Assembly: GCA_029204225.1 (NCBI GenBank)
Contig: CM055111.1
Location: 15,813,207-15,877,206, forward strand
Direction of reading: 5' to 3'
Length of the DNA stretch: 64,000 nucleotides
Source: Diphasiastrum complanatum
Taxonomy: Eukaryota; Streptophyta; Lycopodiopsida; Lycopodiales; Lycopodiaceae
The translations under genes and the position numbers were made by a program. Positions within the stretch are counted from its first letter, which is position 1. Each line of letters begins with the position of its first letter. Shown in pieces: positions 55,344-64,000 of this stretch. A model generated the notes under the pieces. The model searched no databases. It was not told where the DNA came from and saw only the letters and a program-made list of their open reading frames with translations.

Positions 55344-55870
55344 TGTTGGAGGGTTTGCGGATCCCAAGGCAACCCTAACCCTAGTTAATAAGTGAGAGGG
55401 ATTTGGCACCTTGTGTGTGTAAGTCCAACCCGATGATCACATAGTTATTTGATTACTTAGAAGTTAATAGAAGGACTTTAGGCCTTTTTGCGGGACTTTT
55501 AATGTCGCAAGGCCTAATAGTCAAGTTAGTGAATAAAAAGGGCTCTCCCAAAAATTTGAATTTCAGATAGTAAGGGAGGTGGTCCGTGGAGATTGGCCAA
55601 TAGGGTTTGAGGCCAAAGCACTAAAATCCACTATATAAAGTGGTGGTTATGAGTTATTCTGTACACTTTCACTCTTCATTTCAAAACAAGCACTTTGAGC
55701 CTCTTATGGAATGGATATGGAATGTCCTTGCTCTTCTTCTTTCCTCCTCCATCTCTCATATTTTCTTTGGATTTGCTAATTGGTGGATTTGATGCTTGTT
55801 GGGGTTTATCATTATTATACTTTTGGGGAGAGAGAAAAAGAGAGAGAGAAGAGTAAGATCTATCATTGCT
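55344..55870 (+). repeat. Gypsy LTR (right), with TATA box
   Basis: Starts TGTTGGAGGG after a purine tract. It carries CCACTATATAAAGTGG at 55628-55643, a TATA box framed by an inverted CCACT/AGTGG. The 3' limit near 55870 is approximate. 55871-56017 is unassigned. Confidence 0.75.
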
Positions 55871-56017
55871 TGAGTAGTGTTAATTGATAGTGTGAATGGA
55901 TCATTAGGGGAGTTTTAAGCTCCAAAAAGCCTCCTTAAGAATTTGTGCAAGATGTCTTTTATATTATTAAAATATTATAACACTAATACTTTTGACTTGC
56001 CATAACTTTTTAATCAT

Positions 56018-56560
56018 AGTCAAAAGTATGTCATCTAACACATCATCGAAAAGCCCTTGTTGAGCGCTTTTCAATGCACAAAACTCGGCTAAATTTGGAC
56101 ATACCACTAAAAAGTTATGCCATTTTTAGTGTCAAATCAAATGTGGACTCAAAAAGTTACGTTACGTAGATTTCAAATTTGAGTGTTTTGATTGGTCCAT
56201 GTGTAAGAAAATTTAACAAAAAATATAAAAGGAATCTTTATAAAGGATGTTTTTTGGATTTAGAACTCCTCTAATGCATAGTGTTAATGGTTAGTGTTAG
56301 ATGTGGATCACAAGCATTTGCTTGATTATGAACTACGTTATCGCTCCCATGGGAACGAACCTCCAAGTGACAACAATCCTCTTCATTTCTTGATGCTTGA
56401 TTGAGCTTGGGTCTAGGTTTGAAGGTGGATAGGAAATACCTGCTATAATTTTGGCACCATTGTCGGGGTGCTATGCCAATTTTTCATTTTTCAGCATGTT
56501 TTCGATCCATGCTTGGATGTTAGCTTGCATTTAGGCATCTTGTTTTGGGATAATAGGGTT
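56018..56560 (+). repeat. Gypsy LTR fragment with PBS-like start
   Basis: LTR-like sequence ends near 56448, followed by TTTTGGCACCATTGTCGGGG, the usual form of a plant gypsy primer-binding site and leader. No coding gypsy sequence follows. Confidence 0.65.
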
Positions 56561-57703
56561 CTTAGAAGGAGATTCATCTTACTCAAGATGTTGAATTGTG
56601 ACTCTCTTAAGAATCATATTAACCAATCAAAGTTAGTTGCTAAAGATTGAACGTGATTTCTATTACTACTTTTTGTTCAAAATTGATAGGCATAGTCAAG
56701 CATAGGAAAGAAGGTCCATTCTGCCGCGTTCAATGAAGTTGTTTACCTACTTCGACTTTGTCAGATTATTTTATTTCGTCGTATCACCTCTTTCCAACAT
56801 GGTATCAGAGTGAATTCCTTAACTTGCTATTACTTTTATGATATCAGAGCTCTAATACTTGATATCTTTCGCGATATCAAATTGATATCATATTCTTCAG
56901 TTCATAGTATCAATTTTACTATCAGATAATTGATTTCCAATTGTAGCGCAGCATGGTATCTCCCTCTTAACATCATCGATACAATCGACACACTAAAGTT
57001 CCAGATGAATTCTCAAAGTAAAGCCGATGGTCTTATCGTAGACAAGCTAAATGGATCCAATTATCATTTGTGGAAATTTAAAATGAAGACCTTGGTAAGT
57101 GCCAATGAGTTGTGGGATGTTGTCACAGGTACAAAAGTAAAGCCTGAAGATGATACAAAAGGCTCAAAATGGAAATTGAATGATGGTAAAGCTTTCGCAC
57201 TAATTATCCTCAATATATCAGATACTCAGATTGGCCACATAGCTGAAGCCAAAACTTTGAAAGAAGTTTGGGACATCATGAACTCACTATATGATATGAG
57301 AGATGTAACTACCAAGTTACATCTATGAAAAAAATTCTTCACACTCAAGATGTTGAATAGTGATTCTCTTCATAGTCACATTAACCCTTTGTGTGTGGAC
57401 GACGCATTGCTTTTCAACAACAATGTCAATCTGATAAAAGCTAAGACAATGCTATCCTCCGAATTTGACAGGACCGATCTGGGTGAAGCTCATTTCTGCC
57501 TTGGTATTCAAATCCAAAGAGACATAAAACAAAGGTTGATTGATATTACTCAACAAAGGTACATCTACAATATGTTAGTCAAATATAATATGGTTCATTT
57601 CAAGTTAGCTCTCTCACTAATGGAACCAGGTCTCAAATTGTCAAAAAACCAATGTCACCGAACAATCGAAAAGAAGGAGCACGTGAGTATTCTTATCATT
57701 TGA
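56561..57703 (+). pseudogene. Copia element B: LTR end, PBS, gag N-terminus joined to RT
   Basis: The LTR ends TTTCCAACA at 56799, and TGGTATCAGAGT follows at 56800-56811. Gag (57008-57328) reads SKADGLIVDKLNGSNYHLWK, DVVTGTKVKPEDDTK and EAKTLKEVWDIMNSLYDMRD. After a stop at 57326 the stretch LKMLNSDSLHSHINP runs into RT CVDDALLFNNN (Cys for Tyr in the YVDD motif), then RTDLGEAHFCLGIQIQR and QQRYIYNMLVKYN to 57703. A gag-like duplicate CTCAAGATGTTGAATTGTGA lies upstream near 56584. The deletion join is the same as in the left arm. The element is inactive. Confidence 0.86.
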
Positions 57704-57715
57704 TAATAGGATCTC

Positions 57716-58223
57716 TTATGTACGTCCACATATATCTGTATGAACAACATCTAACAGACCTTTTCCTACATGCCTATGGTTTGATCTAAAAGGAATCCTA
57801 GTCTGCTTTCCAAAGATGCAACTATGATAGACAGGGAGATCGACCTTACCAGAAGGATAGTCGAGATCAAGAACCATGGATTGTTTGGACATGTTCAAAA
57901 TAGATGCATAATTCAAGTGTCCTAAGTGATGATGCCATAATAATACTTTATTGACTAGAACAGAGGTTTCAAGTCTTGACTAGACTCAGAATAACAGTGT
58001 GCCAATCTATATAAGTAACCTTGCCTCTTGCCAAGTGCAAGAATCTTATTACTCCTATCAATACGTTTGCATTGATCAAATTCGAATTCTACCTTATGAC
58101 CTAAATCTGTAATTCTACTTCCTCATAACAGATTTGTAGAGAGTTTAGGAACATATAAGACCTTTGATAGTAATTTGAATTGATTATACCGCTCTTATAC
58201 CATGTTGGTATGCTCTGATACCA
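57716..58223 (-). pseudogene. Copia element A remnant (pre-integrase) with duplicated PBS
   Basis: On the minus strand, LNYASILNMSKQSMVLDLDY and FGKQTRIPFRSNHRHVGKGL form the pre-integrase region. Upstream are VFYVPKL remnants and the two primer-site copies at 58223-58191. The integrase core, linker and RT present in the left arm are deleted. Confidence 0.83.
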
Positions 58224-59300
58224 TGTGAGAAAGAAGTGTGCAGAAGATAGGTCGAACTAAAAAAAAAGCGAACTCGAATGAAAATTATTCGAACATCTAG
58301 AAAAAAAACTTTTCATCCGCATGACTACACCTATCAATTTCAAACGAAACAATGGTTATAAAAATCATGTTTGAAATTATAGTAACTAGCTTTGAAACAA
58401 TCAGTACTATAGTGATTACGTAGCCAAACAATAATGCATTGAAATATCAGACAAATAATTTGCCGAGAATCACTAGAGAAATAATTAGTCATGAAAAACT
58501 ATAGAAATGCATACATTCTAAGACGAAGTTGAACGCAATAAAAGATAGTATTGATTCAGTATAAAAACAAAATAGAAGTAAATGAGTACAATAAGTTGCG
58601 AATCAAAGCCGCGTACTCCATGCTATCTCTGAGCAGCTAAAATGAAAGTCTGAATTAAGCGCAATGCTGATAAGCAATAGCAATATCTAAAACAACTCTA
58701 AGAAGTGAGCTAGAATGCTCAGGAGCTTCTTCATTGATTTTTGAACTTCTTAACTTGAAAACTGTATGAATATGAACAACTATATATACTAAGCAATTAG
58801 GTCGTTAAATGTGATCGCCAGTTGGCTGGGGTCCGCTGGCATCCATCCAGTTCCTTCTTATAAATTGATTGTTGAGAAGCAGTGGAAATTGGCCGTAAAT
58901 AGTTTGTCTGCATAAATGAACCAAATCTGTCACTCTGCAAAAATGAACTAAAATTGCCACAGGCGAAGGTGTTGCAAAAATGCGACAACATTTTGAGAAA
59001 AACCCAACAGTGTCCTTAAATCTGATATAGGGTAGCTCCATACTTTGCGAGAGTCAGTTCATGAACCTTTGAGACACTTTGAAAAAAGTGAAAAATGTGA
59101 CTCTGCATATTTACTCACAATTTTTGACAGGCGAAAAATGCGACATTGTTGTCAAACTACGTGTATTTTTGCAGACTACGTAAAAAGAATTGTAATTCTG
59201 CAGACTGTATAGAAACATGTGAAAATCCACAGAACTAGATAAACAATGGATGAGGATTAAAACCGATTAGTCGATTAGTAAGAAGGAGAATAATCCAACA
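58224..59300 (-). repeat. LTR of copia element A, right arm
   Basis: Reverse complement of 36596-37756 with indels; it lacks the (CT)n run. Both LTRs abut the same Helitron position (next to AATGAGGGATC), so the insertion preceded the duplication. Confidence 0.8.
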
Positions 59301-59640
59301 TAATGAGGGATCTGATTTAGAGGAGGTCATAGAAGGTCATTCGAGCACAACTTTGACAACTTTTTTTGAGTTGAATAGAAGTGGCGATTTGGAGGCCCGA
59401 GAGTTGTTGTACCTTGCAAGACTTGTCGCTATTTTACATTTACAACAAGAGAGTGCGAAGGTGGACCCGCTAGAAATATCCATTCTGAGCAATGGACGTA
59501 TGTATTTTGACAATCCGTCCAAAGGAGCGTGATTTTATTTGCAAGTTCTTTTGCTCTCATGTCAGAGGTGCAACAAGTTTTGAGGACTTGCTTATTTGAT
59601 GGTTAGTTGTTTTTGTCGTTCAGAGATGTTTTGTTTTTTG
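59301..59640 (+). pseudogene. Helitron helicase fragment, right arm
   Basis: On the plus strand, LTTFFELNRSGDLEARELLY, GRMYFDNPSKGA, then a stop, then FYLQVLLLSCQRCNKF, near-identical to the minus strand at 36580-36300. It dissolves into a T-rich stretch (TTTGTTTC repeats) by about 59640. It lacks the Walker A part. Confidence 0.82.
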
Positions 59641-61393
59641 TCGTTCAGATTTTTGTTCGTTTGTTTTGTTTCTTTCGTTTGTCTTCGTTCTTTTTGTTTC
59701 TTTTGTTTCTTTTCATTTTTGCGTGCCTTTGCGGTTTGCGGTCCTGGAGGTATGTTTGCAGTTCACGAATGATTCATGAATCGTTCGTGTTGCGAGTCAA
59801 GGAACGTTGACTATCGCGAATTGTTCTCGTTCGACCTTCGCTTCTTGTTCGTGTTGCGGCAAATTTGCAGGAGTTCACCATTTCTGACAAGATGATCCAA
59901 TGCATGAACGATCTGTTAAATAGTTCTTTGCCACCAAGCATGATCTGCAACAAACATATGAAACTCAAATTATGTTTAATAAATAGATAATCCATGTTAT
60001 CAATGTAAATCAATATAAATAGATCTAGCATTCCTTGCTTTTGTAATGTTTATGTCGCATTGAAAAGTCGTCCCACCTCATATTTCACTATAAGCATACA
60101 GTGATTTCAAAAGTTCTACCTCTCCCGCTTCAGTTTTCGCATTGAGCACACCTAGATTTTCAGTCTTAAAGCTCTAGTCCCGGATTTTGGAATGAGCATG
60201 AAGAGAAGTTATTACATCTCATGCTTAACTAACCATTGTCTGAAGTCAAGCATACTAGTTAAATGTCGGGCAAGGCTGAAAACTTGCAAAACGGCAACCA
60301 AAAGTCACCAGTTTTCATTCTCTCTACGTAACCTCTCTCTAAAGTGAAATTTCTTAAAGGGCCCATTTTGAGCCCATATTTCCCCTAATGTTAGTTTTTT
60401 TTTTAAGTTTTTCAATGTGAACAAGGTCCATATGCAAGGAACAATTTTAGGTAACAATAAATGGGATGGTTATTAAAATATGTGCATATCTGCGTATTTT
60501 GTTAGTAATCAAATTGTTGAAAGGCTAAAGTTCGGAGTACATGTGGTCCGCACGGATTCTCTGTTTGCATTTTGGCTAGAAGAATGGTGAAATCTAGCAA
60601 CCACTTGCTTTGTGCTAAATATATGAAAATGAGTTTTTCCTGTATTCTAGTTTTCTGTTGAGGTTTGGGCTTATAGGATCTATTTTTCTAGGAGTGCTCC
60701 CTATGAGGTCCAGCACTGTATACAATGCAACAGGCATGTCTGTTCTCGAGCCCTGACTTTGCATCTCATGTATCACATGTTCTTGGGACTGATTTTATCG
60801 CAGATCCAAATAACAAACTTGCTGACATAAATTATGATTTAGTATGCCACAAACACAGTTACATGATTTGGTGTTTCAAGCTTTAACCATCAGTGGTAGT
60901 CTGGTAGAGTTTTCTGAGACATTTTTAGTGGCAGAGGTTAAGGGAGTCTGGAGATGGAATTTGTCACTATGGAGTAAAGATAAGCAGGATTTTCTCTCTA
61001 TTTGCATGGTTGGGAAGTTTCTCTTATGCCTGATGATCAACATACCCATAATGCTGTTAGAAATAATTGCTGCTTGCAAAATAACGACACCCAATTTTCA
61101 CATGTAGCTGTGGCACGTCTTTTAACCAATAAGCTTTTACATGTCGTTGAAGACATTCTCTCCCTGGTTTTAAAGACACTCCACTTTGCATGCAATACCC
61201 CATTATTGTGTTTATAGCTTGAAAGGCTCTTGCTGAAATTTGTATGTTATTCCCTTCAAAATTTAAATCACAAAGACATGATGCGAAGTTTGGTATAAGA
61301 GTAATGTGTTTAGGGGACTAGAAAATTTTCAGCCAGTACTTATGTCATTTTTCTGAGAAAATGTCTGAGTAAATTTTACATTGTATTGTACAG
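59641..61393. other. Unassigned; probably upstream intron/flank of SIN3-like copy 2
   Basis: A T-rich low-complexity stretch occupies 59640-59720, and a 26 bp near-palindrome lies at 59764-59789. No SIN3 exon was recognised before 61394. The 61380-61393 stretch TTGTATTGTACAG is a good acceptor. Confidence 0.5.
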
Positions 61394-63662
61394 GGCTGTT
61401 AAATGGTGGTGCCCACAGCGATCATGATACAGACTGATGATGAAGTTGAAGAGAGCTTGCAAAAATCTACTGAAGACAGTGAGAATATTTCAGAGGCTGG
61501 TGAAGAAGTTTCAGGCAGTGCCTCAGGTGACAATGATGATGCTTCACATGAGGAGCATGAAGAGGAGGATGAAGAGGATGAGGAGCAGGAAGGAAAGGTG
61601 GAAAGGGAAGGTGAAGCAGAAGGGATGGCTGATGCTGAAGATGAAGGAGATGGCTTTTCAATGGCATCTCTTGATCGTTCTCTAGTTCTTTGTAAACCTT
61701 TGGCCGTCCATGCTACTTCCTTCGATATTGGGCCACCTTCGAAGAACAGAGTTATATTTTATGGGAATGACAGGTTTTACATTCTTTTTAAACTTTATCA
61801 GGTAATCTTGCAGCTTATGCAATCTGTCAGAATATTGACATAGAAATTGTAGCAATATGTTGTGCTTCCGCTTTTTTCTGACGTCCCAAGTCTTGATTTT
61901 GATATTTCGGTTTTGTGTTCTTATGGCTCCTACTATTACAAATCAGGATAACTAAAATGAATGTGAAAAAATGTTGCAAGCTTACTTCATTTCAAGGGCT
62001 TGATTTGGTTGTTACAAGAAGTTGAGTCCTGCTTCTTGATTCGAATACTGAACACGTGTTATCTTTGTACTCAAATTTGAAGACATTTTGCTTTTTCACT
62101 TCCCAACGTGCAGACCTTATATGAACGAATTTTTTCTGGAAAACGAATTCTATGGCAGCCGAGCAGAAGTGGAAAACATTTAAAGATGTATCCACTCCAT
62201 ATCTTTATACGAAGTACATACTGGAACTTAGTACTCTTTTCATCATGCTAGTACCTGTACATGTCTATGTTTTATTACAAGTACACCTTTTTAGAGGAAA
62301 GGTAATATTTGATTACGACTAGTCGTGAAGCATTGAATTAGCATTTATGGATTATTCTAGTCTGGTAAGAAGCGTTTTTTATTTCTCATTTGCAAAATCT
62401 ATGAACGGCAACCAGATTCATGACGGCTCTATAAAATTTCCTTGGTGAAACTGATGTCAATACAAGTTTTGAGGATGAGTGTCGGTCAATAATTGGGACG
62501 CACTCCTACATTTTGTTACTCTTGACAAGTTAATCTTCAAACTTGTGAAACATGTTCGAGAACTACTCATATCTGTTGTTTTTCTTATTTTTTTGGGATC
62601 TTTTGAAGAAAGTGTCTGCTTAGCAGTTTACTAAGTTTAACTGAGCTGACCATATTTGCTGAATTTAAAAAAAATATTTTGCAGCTTCAAACGATTGCTG
62701 CTGATGAAACGGCAAATAAACTTCTATTGCTATACACACGTGAGAAATCACGTGGAGCTTGTGGGATTATTGACATTGTTTACCATTCAAATGCATGTGT
62801 TCTCCTCCGTGATGAGAGCGTCTTTCGATTTGAGCATGTACGTGATATCTATATTTTCTCTAATGACAATGTTTCTGCTTTCTGTCTATCTCATGTTACA
62901 TGTGAGAACATGTGAATTTATGTGACAACAGAAAATATGCCCCGGTGAATTATCAGTTCAGCTAATGGAGGAGGGACCTGAGAAATTGGAGGTTCTGGCA
63001 ACTACTATTGACGAGCCTTTGCAAAATTACTTGAACGATTACTTGTTCTCAGTGCCTGAGAGGAAAGATCGTCATCATGTTTTTGCTGAAAGGTAGCTTC
63101 AGAGTTTTGCTTGGTGTCTCATAAATTTTAAGACATTGAATGAATCACCTTTGTTTGTTACTAATCAGCTCTTTACTTATCCGCAGAAATAAGCGCAAAT
63201 TCACAGATGACGAGGAATGTGAAGCTTTTATGAAGGCAACAAGAAATGTTTACGTGGTGAATGGTTTGGAGTGGAAGACAGATTGTAGGACCTCCAAGGT
63301 TTACCTTTTTTTCTAAGACTGAATTTGTACGATCACATTAGACACCCGCGTATATGCAGCTGAAAGATAGTGTGAGGCTTCTGGTGATAAACTCTTGTTT
63401 GAAAAAAAAAAGGTACTCTATTGTATTGAATGTTTTTGTTTTACTAAATAGAATGTCTCTACATTCTCTGCAGGTCTCATATGTCCTTGCTACTGAGGAT
63501 CTTCTGTACAAAAGGAAGTGGCCTAAGATGGTTAATTCTCCTGAGGTCAATAATGGAACCCGTAGCATTTCCATGACTTGTGGTTCTAGAGGATCGATAA
63601 CTAAACAAGATAGAGTTAAGCGGTTCCTTGTATGGTTGGAGGGTAAGTTGACCGAGACGTAA
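61394..63662 (+). pseudogene. SIN3-like corepressor C-terminal region, copy 2
   Basis: Exons: 61394-61801 (acidic stretch SGDNDDASHEEHEEEDEE, EGEAEGMADAEDEGDG, then RVIFYGNDRFYILFKLYQ), 62114-62213, 62416-62553, 62685-62837, 62932-63092, 63187-63298 and 63474-63662. The acidic linker plus FYGND..FY is the region before the conserved SIN3 C-terminal domain. Later exons give TANKLLLLYTREKSRG, LSVQLMEEGPEKLEV, VYVVNGLE and VSYVLATEDLLYKRKWPKM, ending VKRFLVWLEGKLTET. All introns are GT-AG with matching phase. Lesions: a frame change near 61435, one-base losses near 62142 and 62515 (shared with copy 1), and TAA at 62432 where copy 1 has TAC. Its donor after 63092 is intact GT. The paired amphipathic helices and HDAC-interaction region lie outside or are lost. 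Confidence 0.88.
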
Positions 63663-64000
63663 CAGAAGGCAATCAAAAATTTTATTCCTGCAAAAGTTCT
63701 TTCTTGTGACTGATTTTTGTTGCGTTAACCAAAGAAAGACACCTTAGTTTATGTACGTTCATGGTTGGCTATTATCAAAGCCCAAGCATTGTATGACTCA
63801 AAGTTAATGAGATAATTTTGCCAATGTTTAGGTCTTTAGATATTCAAAAGAATGTTGAGAAAATATTGATTCTGAACTTTTATTGGAGAGAATACGAGAG
63901 AGCAATACAAAATTAAGTGATGGGATAGGGGTAGTACCTATATCAATTTCTAGGATTTTTTTTTTTTGAAGAGGTTTGCATTATATTTCTTTGTCCTTGA
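63663..64000. other. 3' flank of SIN3-like copy 2
   Basis: Matches 51329-51666 with few changes; homology still continues at the window edge. Confidence 0.85.

Larger units (their letters stand above)
56018..59640. repeat. Right arm of the large inverted repeat
   Basis: Reverse-order counterpart of 36350-41632: gypsy LTR/PBS, copia B (plus), copia A (minus) and Helitron fragment (plus). It is shorter because about 1.7 kb around the A/B junction is missing. The join at about 57720 links copia B (GGATCTCTTATGTA) directly to copia A integrase. Confidence 0.88.

Noticed and set aside
59607-59810. Phe/Leu-rich 67-codon open frame, possible membrane peptide
   Set aside because: It is produced by a TTTGTTTC low-complexity stretch after the Helitron fragment.
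61403-61843. ATG at 61403 as the start of an acidic protein
   Set aside because: The exon begins at an acceptor at 61393, and the ATG lies in a shifted frame before the true acidic SIN3-like stretch; it is not a start codon.

Overview
This is nuclear DNA of a land plant with a large, transposon-rich genome. The evidence is Ty1/copia elements primed by initiator-Met tRNA (TGGTATCAGAGC), Ty3/gypsy, Helitron and CACTA remnants, a plant-type SIN3-like corepressor gene fragment, GT-AG introns and an AT-rich composition. The lineage cannot be fixed from sequence. A DUF7869-type gene and the lack of any grass or eudicot hallmark make a fern, lycophyte, bryophyte or gymnosperm plausible, but this is a weak inference. 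I see no intact conserved single-copy gene; a small spliced RING-H2 reading frame is the best intact candidate.

1-15206 is a tandem array of one copia family, arranged (internal)-LTR-internal-LTR-internal-LTR-internal-LTR. Neighbouring units share each LTR and there is no host DNA between them. All four LTRs are 735 bp. Two internal regions are nearly full length (4770 and 4771 bp), one is a 1605 bp deletion derivative with an in-frame gag/RNase H fusion, and the first is cut by the window edge. Shared disabling mutations show the array grew by DNA-level duplication of already damaged copies. 15207-15480 is the end of another LTR with its primer-binding site.

15950-18696 is a broken DUF7869-type gene. 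18710-21880 is a decayed gypsy element with two consecutive protease-like domains. 21895-22050 is a cluster of TGCATG motifs. 22416-25244 holds two unrecognised, partly broken, spliced genes arranged tail to tail. 26633-27349 is a small RING-finger gene with one intron. 27350-31330 is mostly non-coding, with a degenerate dimeric satellite-like repeat (27900-28980) and a 19-bp-arm hairpin (29711-29752). 31335-34858 is a gypsy gag-protease region whose gag N-terminus has been inverted in place.

35628-41632 and 56018-59640 are the two arms of a large inverted repeat. Each arm carries, from outside in, a Helitron helicase fragment, copia element A, copia element B and a gypsy LTR/PBS fragment. 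The 14.4 kb between the arms holds a fragment paralogous to the minus-strand gene at 24-25 kb, a microsatellite/minisatellite block (43.1-44.3 kb), a CACTA terminus, a copia/gypsy chimera, facing copia fragments, the first SIN3-like pseudogene copy (49468-51328), a minus-strand copia and a short gypsy derivative. The window ends in the second SIN3-like copy (61394-63662), which shares frameshifts with the first; the duplication runs off the window edge.

The genes do not form a pathway. The window records repeated transposon insertion, unequal recombination, inversion and segmental duplication acting on a few host-like genes.
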